Source: Hyperoodon ampullatus (lineage: Eukaryota > Chordata > Mammalia > Artiodactyla > Ziphiidae). From it: DNA of 64,000 nt. Shown piece after piece: positions 35,380 to 47,200 of the stretch. The notes under the pieces are model-generated. The model made no database searches, was not told the DNA's origin, and saw only the letters and a program-made list of their open reading frames with translations. The first letter of the stretch is position 1. The number at the start of each line of letters is the position of its first letter. The position numbers and the translations under genes were made by a program. The stretch lies in assembly GCA_949752795.1 (NCBI GenBank), contig OX457058.1, positions 163,125,353 through 163,189,352 on the forward strand. Reading direction: 5' to 3'.

Positions 35380-36343
35380 AAAAACTTTCCAAGTAGTACC
35401 TGTCAGAGATAATTTTATAGGAATTCATTTTGAAATCCTCAATTTTGAGATCCTGAATTTCCACATAGACTCTTTCTAAAGCTGAATGAGAGCACTCATG
35501 ATCCCGATAACCCTTCCCTTACTTCACAAAAGAAAGGCATAGCCCTAACCTTAGTTGCAGAACAAAGAGAGTACATATATTATTTTTGTAGAAACTCCAT
35601 TAATCATTAATGGATATGACTTAAACTTATTGGTCTTCCTGCTTTTCCTTGCATTTTGCATATAAATGTTAAGAGTGTTTGAATGTTCTGAATTCAAAAT
35701 GACACTTACATTAGGAGTAACTGAAACTGATTTTCTTAAATCTAACTGATAATTTTGTCTGAGGTGACCAAATTTCTCAAGATATATTAAGTAAAACTCA
35801 GCGATGAAAAAATGTACATGATTCTTTAAGATTGGGTGTACATTATTCTAATGGTATTTAAAACACATTTTATCAAAGTATGGATTATTTATTCCAATTA
35901 TAGTAAATCTTAATTTCATCTCACAAAATATTTAATATGCTTATCTTCCATTAACCAAAAATAAACTTCTAAAATTGTGATGAAACATTTATAATTGTGG
36001 ACAGTTCTTTGAGGGAGAGTGAAAACAAAGTATTTGAAGACTGTTGTTGTGGTCGTCAATGTAGAATCCTAAGGCAGGAAGAGGGTATGAAGGTCGACTT
36101 GGTAATTGCAGTTAACCTTGGGTGATTGTGAGGTGGCAGAAGAAGTTTTATCATAATGTATTAAGCATTTAAACAGTATCACGAAATCTAAGAGCAAACC
36201 AAATCGCTGCTTCTGTGTCTTCTCCAGGTGTGCACCCTTCAGTTACTTGATTAAGTAGACTTTTTAGAGCCTCCAGAGTGGGGCAGGCAGTGTGAACATG
36301 GCAGATCTGTGTCTTTTACCACAAGAAGATCATGTACATCATG
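35380..36343. other. unassigned sequence
   Basis: Nothing recognised. Confidence 0.4.
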
Positions 36344-36358
36344 ATCTTCCAGTGTTTT

Positions 36359-36725
36359 GTGTTTTTTTTTTGTCTTTTTGTTTTTAAAAATTTGTTTATT
36401 TTTGGCTGAGTTGGGTCTTCGTTGCTGTGCATGGGTTTTCTCTAGTTGCAGCAAGCAAGGGCTACTCTTCATTGCGGTGTGTGCCCTTCTCATTGTGGTG
36501 GCTTCTCTTGTTGTGGAGCACAGGCTCTAGGTATGCGGGCTTCAGTAGTTGTGGCATGCAAACTCAGTAGTTGTGGCTCACGGGCTCTAGAGCACAGGCT
36601 CAGTAGTTGTGACACACAGGCTTAGTTGCTCCGCAGCATGTGGGATCTTCCAAGACAGGGCTTGAACCTGTGTCCCTTGCATTAGTAGGCAGAATCTTAA
36701 CCACTGCATCACCAGGGAAGTCCCA
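36359..36725 (-). mobile_element. long-form CHR SINE (CHR-2-like)
   Basis: In sense it starts GGGACTTCCCTGGTGATGCA, has a B-box region 'ggttcaagccctgtc', and extends about 365 bases to an A-rich end ('gttgggtcttcgttgctgtg' on the plus strand marks the long-form 3' half). The target duplication is perfect over 15 bases: ATCTTCCAGTGTTTT at 36344-36358 and 36726-36740. The body contains repeated 'cagtagttgtggc' words (36543, 36567, 36602), an internal tandem expansion. A minus-strand 80-codon frame at 36251-36493 overlaps it and is an artefact. Confidence 0.95.
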
Positions 36726-36956
36726 ATCTTCCAGTGTTTTTAATTATTATTCTTAAGTTAGAGTACATCAACTTTGGAAGGTCTACAGGAAACACATTTT
36801 TATCCAATGTTTTTCTAGGATAGAATATTCATTTTCTGGAAAGTGAGTACATTATTTTCAGAATGAAAGAAAAAATCACTGACCCAATCAAAAATAGGTT
36901 AAGAACTATTGTCAGAGGCTCTTAATTGCATCATGAAGAGAATCATCTTTCCTTTC

Positions 36957-37086
36957 ACCACCTTATCTTCTTTCCTTCTTTTTCTCTTCTCATCTTTCTC
37001 TTCCCCCTCCTTCTTCTTTGTCATTTTTTCTTCATTTTCATCTTCTTTCTTTCTCTCACACTCTCTCTTTCTTTCTCTTCTATAGT
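36957..37086. repeat. pyrimidine-rich low-complexity tract (CTT/TTC)
   Basis: About 130 bases almost entirely C and T on the plus strand. The frame at 36926-37108 is a by-product. Such tracts can adopt triplex structure (general knowledge). Confidence 0.95.
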
Positions 37087-37782
37087 TGTCTTTGAAAACA
37101 ACCTATGATGCTGATTATTTTTCTATAATTTCACATTCTGACAAATTTTGCTCTACATTCTTCTTCCTTGGAACATTCCTTAGAGAACTCCTCCCTTGGC
37201 CCACCTGCACTATACATGGGTTATGTTCAGAAATATAATGCATGCATCATGATATTACTGAAAGATCAGATCTCTAATAAAAGTTGTAGAGGCACACAAG
37301 TTGAGAGGGAATAGTGGTCTTTTGGTAGCCATCCATTACTGGACATTGATGAAGCTACTGGACATCCACTCCACATCCTGCAATGAACATCTTTTAGGAA
37401 TTTTCAAAAGACAAAATGCCTTGCAAGATTTTTTTTTAAATGCCAATTTTTTTAAATGCCACCTTCAGCTGTCTGAGCAAACAGTAAAGAATGGTTGTTT
37501 TAAAGCTGAAATTGGGAAGGACTTCTGTGACCAATATCCTCTGGCATAAAAATGGAATGGAGTCTTTTTATCCCAACTGGAAACAATTGCAAAATAATTC
37601 ATGTCTGATTGAAAGAAGAGCAAAAGTAGTGAATAACTCTTGTTTTGAAGAAGCAAACCTGTGCCTAATGAAGACATAACTGCTTTGGGAAATCAGCTCT
37701 GAAATTTGGCTTATATGTTTTGTGTTTTGGTTGCTATGAGCATTTCTACTTTCTCAAAACATTTTCATAGTTTATCAGATTC
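37087..37782. other. unassigned sequence
   Basis: Nothing recognised. The overlapping frames at 37301-37549, 37491-37679 (+) and 37465-37677 (-) have no known product. Confidence 0.4.
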
Positions 37783-37998
37783 TTTCCTTTCTCTCTCCCT
37801 TTCTCTCTTAGGAAATGTGTATTTAAATACAATACTACCATTTATCTTCTGTTACTGTGTTTTATATTTATAATTATAAATTTTTGTCTGAAATTCAAAA
37901 TTTTCTTGAAACACAAATTCTCCTTCAATAACCCAATACATGAGATCAAAATTGGCACATTTGCTTTGAGAAAAATCATCATTTTAAATAAAGTCAAA
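37783..37998 (+). repeat. duplicated segment, copy A
   Basis: This segment is clearly related to 39243-39470 in the same orientation. Shared blocks are 'ccctttctctctta', 'gaaat', 'atcttctg', 'aatccaatatgtaagatcaa' (here 'aacccaatacatgagatcaa'), and 'ctttgagaaaaatcatcat'. By eye identity is near 70 percent with indels. No repeat family comes to mind; see copy B. Confidence 0.8.
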
Positions 37999-38498
37999 GA
38001 ACGATAGCCTGGAGTTGCTGAGTGACTTACCCGCCTTTGTTTTGTATCATGTTGTGTAAGAAAATATGACTTTCTAGTCATAATAGTAAATTTAAAATAA
38101 AATTTCACTCTCACTCTGTGAATGAAAAGCAAACTTCTGATTCCAGGTAAGACTCAGAAAAGCTTAGCGCTTAGACAAATTCACAAAAAAACTTTCTTAG
38201 AATGCTTAAATAGTTGATTAATAAATATGCCCATGTTGCATTTTGGGTGTCAAAGAGAAAAATAAATCTATATATAACAGCACTTGTTCACCAAATACAG
38301 AGTCTCATAAAATCATACATTTGGGTGTTTAGTGAAAGATCCTGAAATATCAGTATAATAAATAACATGGTGAGCAAATTATTATTTCTTATATTAATAC
38401 TGCTGGGGGGGGGGAAATCAGTGACTAAAATATTCTCTTATACCAGGAGTGTGGTATCATCAAACAGTTAACTGCAATATTAATGCAAAATGCCAGTG
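37999..38498. other. unassigned sequence with a 10-G tract
   Basis: G run at 38405-38414. Otherwise nothing recognised. Confidence 0.4.
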
Positions 38499-38583
38499 TG
38501 AATTGTCAAGGTTGTAAGGTAGTATATTAATGCTACATAAAAAGCTCGTATTATGTAGCATACAATACTGCACTGTCAATTCA
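38499..38583. ncRNA. strong imperfect hairpin (not a known RNA)
   Basis: TGCTACATAA (38531-38540) pairs perfectly with TTATGTAGCA (38551-38560) across a 10-base loop. AGTAT (38521-38525) pairs with ATACT (38565-38569), and TGAATTG (38499-38505) with CAATTCA (38577-38583). The outer part is asymmetric. I do not recognise a known microRNA. It could be a palindromic MITE relic, a precursor-like hairpin or chance in AT-rich DNA. The structure is seen; transcription is not shown. Confidence 0.35.
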
Positions 38584-38786
38584 AAAGCTTATTTTAAAAG
38601 AAGATAATTCTGAATTATATTTTTGTCTCTGTGGTGACAGCCTAAACTGAATATGTTCTTTGCTTTTCATTCTAAAAATGAAACTTATGTCAGTTCATCC
38701 GAGGGGAAAATAATGGAAATGGAAAGCATCACAGGGAGTTTAAGACTATATTACAATCTAAATTAAAGATCTATTTTGTCTCTAAC

Positions 38787-38990
38787 GTGAGTCATGGTTT
38801 TCTAGCTGCACAGAGGTGGAATTCAGCTAAAGCAGAAGATAAGTTCCCTGCTCTGTTCCTGGAACGCCAAAGGCAGAACATTCAGCACCTCATCAGGCAA
38901 ACGATGAAAAAGCTAATAGATTTAGCAGAATTGAAAACTAATGTGACCCCTGGAATTGAAAAACTTGCTGACAAGGTAGAAATATCATAA
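38787..38990 (+). other. exon-like open frame, product unknown
   Basis: An open frame runs through 38787-38990 with higher G+C than its flanks and a helix-forming, charged composition: L-E-R-Q-R-Q-N-I-Q-H-L-I-R-Q-T-M-K-K-L and T-P-G-I-E-K-L-A-D-K. It lies between an acceptor-like site (TGGTTTTCTAG, ending 38814) and a donor-like GACAAG|GTAGAA (GT at 38975). If spliced this way it would be an exon of about 160 bases. I do not recognise the protein and see no partner exons. It could be a conserved coding exon of an unplaced gene, a pseudo-exon, or chance. The frame has no ATG start of its own upstream. Confidence 0.3.
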
Positions 38991-39242
38991 GCCTGGGATT
39001 TTCTACTCTTGGTTCTATAGCCAACTTATAGGAGTTTGGCGCTGCAGAGGACACCTGGTAAGACACAGGTTTTCAGAGTAAGAATCTAAGATTCATAAGC
39101 TTTATCATTTGGTCAGGCTCACAGAGTGGTCTGTGGGACTACAAAAACTGAGTGAAGGGAGGACAGCTGGAAGTGGTGACCACTGAAAATCCCAGGGTTA
39201 ATGGGAAAGAAATGATGCAGCTGGTGACTTTCACGTTTATAG

Positions 39243-39470
39243 GATTCCTCTCTTTCTCTTTCTTTCCCTTTCTCTCTTAAGAAATACTGTAATTAAATGT
39301 GATACTACTGTTGATCTTCTGCTGATACAGTTTATGTTCATGAATACAAACTTTTGTTTAAAATTAAGATATATGGTGAATAACAAAATCACTATGCATA
39401 ATCCAATATGTAAGATCAAAGTTGACATTTTTCCTTTGAGAAAATCATCATCTTACATCAAATAGGCTAT
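39243..39470 (+). repeat. duplicated segment, copy B
   Basis: Partner of 37783-37998, about 1.46 kb downstream in direct orientation, beginning at a pyrimidine stretch 'tttctttccctttctctctt' and ending 'gagaaaatcatcatcttaca'. Sequences outside the two copies do not match each other. Either a diverged local duplication or two copies of an unrecorded interspersed repeat. Confidence 0.8.
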
Positions 39471-40770
39471 TTTGGGAAGGTCAAGTGGGGTCACCAGGGA
39501 AGATGGGACAGAGCTACACAATTCTACCAGTTACCACACTGGTAAAAGCCAGGTCACTGAGTTTCATAACCAGTGGTTATTAGGAACAATTATGAAAAAA
39601 AAGTCTCATTTCCAACTTTGCAAATTAAAAAATTAATTTAGCAATTTCTACATAATTCCTTAGTTTTGAAGTTGTAAATCTGATATATAATTGTTACCAT
39701 AATATTCATATTTGGCCATAAAAATCAAAGGGACTCTAGCTTTATTTGTCTGCATATGCAGAGAGAAAGAGATTATTAGCAGTATCAAAAGAGCTGGTAA
39801 ACTCATTGAAGAGGATAGATCAAAATATAGCAAACCAAAATAATGTCAACATTTATTTAACAAACTTCTGATAGCCTGAAGGAAAATCCCTTCTTAGACT
39901 TTCCCTTGGTAGAGTAAGATTAAGAGATGTTATCTTTGCCAGCAGTATAGGTAGTGCAACATCCAGTTATAATGAAATGTTTCCCTTTATCTGCCTCAAT
40001 AGTTTACTGAACTCCAATTTAGTACATTTTTAATCTTACAAGTTTAGATTACTGGGCAATTGAGTACATAACTAATAATTGCATTTATTATAGAAATTGT
40101 ACTACATTTTATAACCAAACATTCGAGACTTTGTTGGTCAACATCTGGGGTGCTTGATTTAAAAACATCAATTATCTGAATCTGCTTCCCTAATAATAAC
40201 TGTTAGATGATAAATTGTTTTGATTAAAAAGCCTTTGTGTAATTCATACAGGTATTAAAATTTGGGGCCATGCCCATAACATTTCTTGTGATAAACATCT
40301 GACTTTAGAAAAGCTAAATTTTACGATGTTCCTATGGGTAAATGTAATATATAAACACATACATATTATAATCATCTGTAGAAGAAATAAATATTAGTAA
40401 TAAAATAAGTGCTACAATAAAATATTAGCTTAATAATTAGAACAAGAAAGTTGGACACCATTCAAATGATTAATGATCATTCTCTGATTTGTTTTATTTA
40501 TGTTTCAAATATTTACCAACTGTGTCTTAATCAGGATACTTTAAATGTACATAGTTTAATATTGAAACAGAGAAAAACACACACACATACACACTTATAT
40601 ACACGTGCAAATATCTTTTTAAAATCACTTTTTAAATATAAAAATAGAGGGAAACAAAATAAAAGATTATACAAGCTGAGTTATAATTTATGCTTCACTC
40701 ATATAATGTCATAAGATGCTCTCTTAAGAAACTTGGTTCCAAGAGATTTTACCTTAGAATGAGTAAAATT
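39471..40770. other. unassigned AT-rich sequence
   Basis: Nothing recognised. Short CA-rich run at 40578-40592. Confidence 0.4.
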
Positions 40771-40796
40771 AAACTCATTTAATTTTAAATGAGTTT
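40771..40796. repeat. perfect 10-bp inverted repeat
   Basis: AAACTCATTT (40771-40780), six-base spacer, AAATGAGTTT (40787-40796). Immediately left of the tandem duplication at 40802. Confidence 0.95.
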
Positions 40797-40801
40797 TCTT
40801 G

Positions 40802-40865
40802 GTTACATTGTATCTTATAAAGGTCAGAATTTTGTTAGTTACATTGTATCTTATAAAGGTCAGAA
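40802..40865 (+). repeat. 28-bp tandem duplication
   Basis: A unit of 28 bases starting GTTACATTGTATCTTATAAA occurs at 40802-40829 and again, identical, at 40838-40865, separated by 8 bases (period 36). The identity implies a recent event. Confidence 0.97.
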
Positions 40866-41794
40866 GGGATAGAGAGTTTACTATCCTCCATTGTAGAAAA
40901 CTGGCAAGACCATTAAATGAAAAATTAAAACATTTTTCAAAAAGCTGCATTTACATGTTAAATCCATCCAAAAGACTGTGTTTAATTTATGCTCCATTAA
41001 AGTAAGTGGGTTTATATGGCTATCTATTACATTATTGAGACCCCTTCTAATAGCAGATGCCGTTTACAGTACCTGGGAGATACCGAACAGTTTATTAAAG
41101 TGCTTATTTTCACTAATAGGAAATCTGATCACTAGCTCTTTTTCTAGTATTGTTAGGAAAGCAAAAATGCCTTTTCTCTAGATTAGATTTGGAGGTCATT
41201 TATCTTTGTAGTAGATGTAGATTTACCCTTATTGTTTCAATATATCAAAAAAGTAGGATTATAAAAGTTGTTAATAAAATGAATCTGCAGAAAATGCACA
41301 GAGTAATGTATACCCTGCCAGAGATATTTGTCCAGGAGAATAAGTTGGAACAATGGACTCACTGCCATCCACATCTCTAGATCTCTCATTTACTTGACTT
41401 TTTCATTCCTTTTAAGGAAAATCATTGACATTGGAAAATATAGGTGGCTTCAGAAATCTAGATTTCTACACAAAGTTTCTTCTGTATGGTTTGTTTTGTT
41501 ATTAGCAAGCACAACACCAAGCTCAAGGAAAATCAAACTTTATTTTTCTTGGCTAAAGGAGATAAGCAGAAGCGTGAACAAAAGAAATCAGTAGAACCTT
41601 TTTCAATACTTTTGGAAACAAGCATTCTTAGATACTAAATATACTTCCAATTAGTCCAGGATATTCCAGAATATTAAACCATACCATAACTTACTATTAA
41701 CTAAATTGGAATATCATATCCCTTCAAATGAATTCCCATAAAGTGGGAAATTATTTATAACAATAAACATCCATTGGCGCTAATAATAATAAAA
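40866..41794. other. unassigned sequence
   Basis: Several overlapping short plus-strand frames (40978-41594) with no recognisable product; composition is AT-rich. No gene called. Confidence 0.4.
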
Positions 41795-41915
41795 TAAGAG
41801 TGATGGTAATTATCATTTATTACATGCTGTTTATATGCAAAGCGTTGTGTCAGTGCTTTACCTAGACTTTATTATCTTATCCAGACAACAGCTCTACAGG
41901 GTTTATGGTAGTCAC
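41795..41915 (-). repeat. MIR SINE fragment (probable)
   Basis: 'tatgcaaagcgttgtgtcag', 'tgctttacctagactttatt' and 'cagacaacagctctacaggg' fit the reverse complement of the MIR 3' part ('...caggcactgtgctaagcactttacat...caacaaccctatgagg...'). Confidence 0.5.
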
Positions 41916-42951
41916 CACCAAATCCAGTTTCATACTTTTGCTAATTTCTCAATCTTGTTTTCCTTAACATTTTTAGCTATCTAATTTTCCATCCTACAAG
42001 GGCTCAAAAATCAAATACATTATTTTTGGCTTTGATTTCCCCAAAACATGATTTACAAAGACAACTACTTGCAGTCTAGTTGTCATCATATTTTGTGAGT
42101 AATGACATAGTTACTTTGCTGTACATCACAACAAAAGGTATCCATGTACTAAAAATATTCCAGGTTTTTAAACCCTCATCCTTTCCTCTTATCATTTCTA
42201 GCTCAACTCATATCTTTGATCTTGATGTGAGCCCCCAAATTCTAAAACTCTTATAATTTTTGTGCAGAACAATTCAGTTCTCTGTCTACAATAATGTATA
42301 TATACATGCTCTGATGAACTGGTATATTTTAAATTAGTTAAAACAAGAACAACAACACAAAGTTTCCACTGCTGCATTTAGGAAAATAAATGTATTTGAA
42401 TCAGATTCTAACATTTAGTGGTAAGGCAAGCTTGATACATATCCATTGCAAAATAAATCATTCCTACATAAGTAGCCTAATTCAGTTGGTCTCTGTTGGT
42501 TGCAGCTCAAAATATCAGCTAGGAATATGGTACAGAAGGAGTGTTACCAAATTTTCTGTTACAGATCTCATGCGCTCTAAAGTGGGCTGTCTGAATATCC
42601 CCACCCTACTTGAATTTGGTAGAGGGGTATAGACTTGGACAGAGTTCCCAAGGGTTTGGAAAGTATTTCCCCCTATTAGGAACTCTGAGATTATTTAATT
42701 GCCTGTATCCCTGTCTTTTCCAGGTCTGCACCTAGAGGTCAAGCTGCAGTGACTTTCATGAAGTCACCTAGACTAGAGAGTGACTTGGACTTCAGACCAT
42801 AGGCACTGTATCTATGAAGTTGCAGCCTCCCAAAGGAGGTACCTTTTCTCATTCATACAGAGGCTCTCATAGCTTATCTGTGGCCTTGAATATTCTGCCT
42901 ATCATGTGCCTATGTGTGTTATACAGTGGAGTGTGTAATTCATGTTTCCTC
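41916..42951. other. unassigned sequence
   Basis: Nothing recognised; 42390-42632 (+) is an 80-codon frame without known features. Confidence 0.4.
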
Positions 42952-43745
42952 TATTCACTTAAATTTTTAAAATTTTTATACAATTTTTAAAGGTTACACT
43001 CCATTTACAGTTATTACAAAATATTGGCCATATTCCGTGTGTTGTACAATACATCCCTGTAACCTATTTTATACCCAGTAGTTTGTATTTCCCAATCCCC
43101 CACCCCTCTGCTCCCACCACCACTAGTAACCACTAGTTTGTTCTCTATACCCGTGTCTGTTTCTTTTCTGTTTCATTCACTACTTTGCTGTATTTTTATA
43201 GATTCCACATATAAGTGATATCATATAGTATTTGTCTTGCCCTGTCTGACTTATTTCACTTAGCACAATGCCCTCTAAGTCCATCCATGTTGTTGCAAAT
43301 GGCAAAATTTTGTTTTTTTTATGCCTGAGTAATATTCCATTGTATATATATACCACATCTTCTTTATCCATTCATCTGTTGATAGGCAGTTAGTTTGCTT
43401 CCATATCTTGGCAATTGTAAATAATGCTGCTATGAACGTTGGGATGCATGAGTATTTTTGAATTAGTGTTTATGTTTTTGTTTTTGGATATATACCCAGG
43501 AGTGGAATTGCTAAGTCATACTGTACTTCAATTTTTAGTTTTTTGAGAAATCTCCATACTGTTTTCCACAGTAGCTGAACCAATTTACATTTCCATCAAC
43601 AGTATATGAGGGATCCATTTTCTCCACATCCTTGCCAACATTTATTATTTGTGTTCTTTTTGTTGATAGTCATTCTGACAGGTGTGAGATGATATCTCAT
43701 TGTGGTTTTCATTTACATTTCCCTGATGATTAGCGATTCTATTAT
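42952..43745 (-). mobile_element. older L1 (L1MA-like), 3' end and late ORF2
   Basis: On the minus strand: 3' UTR ('aaaggttacactccatttac', 'gtacaatacatccctgtaac' on plus), then the ORF2 C-terminus ('aatattccattgtatatata', 'tatccattcatctgttgata', 'ctccatactgttttccacag', 'gtgagatgatatctcattgt'). It is 5'-truncated at 43745. TATTCACTT appears at both ends (42952-42960 and near 43746-43754), a likely target duplication. More diverged than the L1 that follows. Confidence 0.9.
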
Positions 43746-44107
43746 ATTCACTTTTGAGGGATAGCACAAGAAATGTTCCTTACACTCCACTCCTTTTCAG
43801 TTTCCCATATTTTCAAATATCTTTTATATGGTAGACACAGAAGATAATAAAATGAACTAGGATAAATAAAAGGGTGAACCCAGCTCTCATCTCACAAATC
43901 CCTTCGAAAACCTCCTGCATTTCATGTATTTTTGGAAGTCCCAAGGGAGTGTCCCACAAACGCTCACAAACAAGCCCACCCAGTTCTGCAGTTGTTGGGT
44001 TGAAAGACACTTTATGGGAAAACCTTTTTTTCCCAGGAGTATCATAGCTTGTTATGTTTTGCTGCTCTGCCACTCCTCCTGGGTAATTAGCAAGCCCAAT
44101 TCATCAC
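43746..44107. other. unassigned sequence between two L1s
   Basis: A 360-base segment not recognised as a repeat. Frames 43813-44073 (-) and 43924-44193 (+) overlap it and have no known product. Confidence 0.4.
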
Positions 44108-44224
44108 AGCACCACCCCCAACCCCTCGCCACTTCCCCCCTTGGTGTCCACACGTTTGTTCTCTACATCTGTGTCTCGATTTCTGCCCTGTAAACCAGTT
44201 CATCTGTACTATTTTTCTAGGTTC

Positions 44225-47200
44225 AACATATATGAGTTAATATACAATATTTGTTTTTCCCTTTCTGACTTACTTCACTCTGTATGACAGTCTAGATTCA
44301 TCCACATTTCTACAAATGACCCAATTTCATTGCTTTTTATGGCTAATATTCCCTTGTATATATGTACCACATCTTCTTTATCCATTCATCTGTCGATGGG
44401 CATCTAGGTTGCTTCCATGACCTGGCTATTGTAAATAGTGCAGAAATGAATATTGGGGTGCATGTGTCTTTTTGAATTATGGTTTTCTCTGGGTATATGC
44501 TCAGTAGTGGGATTGCTGGATCATATGGTAATTCTGTTTTTACTTTTTAAAGGAATCTCCATACTGTTCTCCATAGTGGCTATATCAATTTACATTCCCA
44601 CCAACAGTGCAAGAGAGTTCCTTTTTCCCCACACCCTCTCCAGCATTTGTTGTTTGTAGATTTTCTGATGATGCCCATTCAAACAGGTGTGAGTTGATAC
44701 CTCATTGTAGTATTGAATTGCATTTCTCTAATAATTAGTGATGTTGAGAAGGTTTTCATGTGCTTCTTGGCCATCTGTATGTCTTCTTTGGAGAAATGCC
44801 TATTTAGGTCTTCTGCCCATTTTTGGATTGGGTTGTTTGTTTTTTTAATATCGAGCTGCATGAGCTGCTTATGTATTTTAGAGATTAATCCTTTGTCTGT
44901 TGATTCATTTGCAAATATTTTCTCCCATTCTGAGGGTTGTCTTTTTGCCTTGTTTATGGTATCCTTTGTTGTGCAAAAGCTCTGAAGTTTCATTAGGTCC
45001 CATTTGTTTATTTTTGTTTTCATTTCTATTAGTCTAGGAAGTGGATCAAAAAAGCTCTTGCTCTGATTTATGTCCAAGAATGTTTTTGCTATATTTTCCT
45101 CTAAGAGTTTTATAGTGTCTGGTCTTACATTTAGGTCTCTAATCCATTTTGAGTTTATTTTTGTGTATGGTGTTAGGGAGTGTTCTAATTTCATTCTTTT
45201 ACATGTAGCTGTCCAGTTTTCCCAGCACCATTTATTGAAAAGACTGTCTTTTCTCCATTGTATAAACTTGCTTCCTTTGTCATAGATTAGTTGACCATAG
45301 GTGTGTGGGTTTATCTCTGTGCTTTCTATCTTGTTCCATTGATCTATGTTTCTGTTTTTGTGCCAGTACCATATTGTCTTAATTACTGTAGCTTTGTAGT
45401 ATAGTCTGAAGTCAGGGAGTCTGATTCCTCCAGCTCTGTTTCTTTCCCTCAAGACTGTTTTTGCTACTTGGGGTCTTATGTGTCTCCATACAAATTTTAA
45501 GATTTTTTGTTCTAGTTCTGTAAAATATGCCATTGGTAATGTGATAGGGATTGCATTGAATCTGTAGCTTGCTTTGGGTAGTATAGTCATTTTCACAATA
45601 TTGATTCTTCCAATCTAAGAACATGGTATATCTCTCCATCAGTTGATATCATCTTTAATTTCTTCCATCAGTGTCTTATAGTTTTCTGCATACAGGTCTT
45701 TTGTCTCCCTAGATAGGTTTTTTTTTTTTTTTTTTTTTTTTTTGCGGTACGCGGGCTTCTCACTGCTGTGGCCTCTCCCGTTGCGGAGCACAGGCTCCGG
45801 ATGCGCAGGCTCAGCGGCCATGGCTCACGGGCCCAGCCGCTCCGCGGCATGTGGGATCTTCCCAGACCGGGGCACGAACCCACATCCCCTGCATCGGCAG
45901 GCGGACTCGCAACCACTGCGCCACCAGGGAAGCCCCCTAGATAGGTTTATTCCTAGGTATTTTATTCTTTTTGTTGCATTGGTAAATGGGAGCATTTCCT
46001 TAATTTCTCTTTCAGATTTTTCATCATTAGTGTATAGGAATGCAAGAGATTTCTGTGCATTAATTTTGTGTCCTGCAACATTACCAAATTCATTGATTAG
46101 CTCTAGTAGTTTCCTGGTGGCATCTTTAGGATTCTCTATGTATAGTATCATGTCATCTGCAAACAGTGACAGTTTTACTTCTTCTTTTCCAATTTGTATT
46201 CCTTTTATTACATTTTCTTCTCTGATTGCCATGACTAGGACTTCCAAAACTATGTTGAATAAGAATGGTGAGAGTGGACATCCTTCTCTTGTACCTGATC
46301 TTACAGGAAGTGCTTTCAGTTTTTCACCATTGAGAATGATGTTTGCTGTGGGGTTCTCATATATGGCCTTTATTATGTTGAGGTATGTTCCATCTATGCC
46401 CACTTTCTGGAGAGTTTTTTTCATAAATTGGTGTTGAATTTTGTCAAAAGCTTTTTCTGCATCTATTGAGATGATCATATGGTTTTTATTCTTCAATTTA
46501 TTAATATGGTGTATCACATTGATTGATTTGCATATATTGAAGAATCCTTGCATCCCTGGGATAAATCCCACTTGATCATGGTATATGATCCTTTTAATGT
46601 GTTGCTGGATTCTGTTTGCTAGTATTTTATTGAGGATTTTTGCATCTATATTAATCAGTAATATTGGTTTGTAATTTTCTTTGTTTGTAGTATATTTTTT
46701 CTGGTTTTGGTATCCTGGTGATGGTGGCCTCATAGAATGAGTTTGGGAGTGTTCCTTTTTCTACAATTTTTTGGAAGAGTTTGAGAAAGATGGGTGTTAG
46801 CTCTTCTTTAAAGGTTTGATAGAATTCATCTATGAAGCCATCGAGTCCTGGACTTTTGTTTGTTGGAAGATTTTTAATCAGAGTTTCAATTTCATTCCTT
46901 GTGATTGGTCTGATGATAATTTTTATTTCTTCCTGGTTCAGTCTTGGAAGGTTATACCTTTCTAAGAATTTGTCCATTTCCTCCAGGTTGTCCATTTTAT
47001 TGGCATAGAGTTGCTTGTAGTAGTCTCTCAGGATGCTTTGTATTTCTGCCATGACTGTTGTAACTTCTCCTTTTTAATTTCTAATTTTATTGATTTGAGT
47101 CTTCTCCCTCTTTTTCTTGATGAGTCTGGCTAATGGTTTATCAAGTTTGTTTATCTTCTCAAAGAACCAGCTTTTAGTTTTATTGTTCTTTGCTATTGTT

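Noticed and set aside
45742..46437. 231-codon plus-strand open frame, the longest on that strand
   Set aside because: It reads antisense through a CHR SINE and then L1 ORF2; the minus strand carries the L1 reverse transcriptase with its FADD box.
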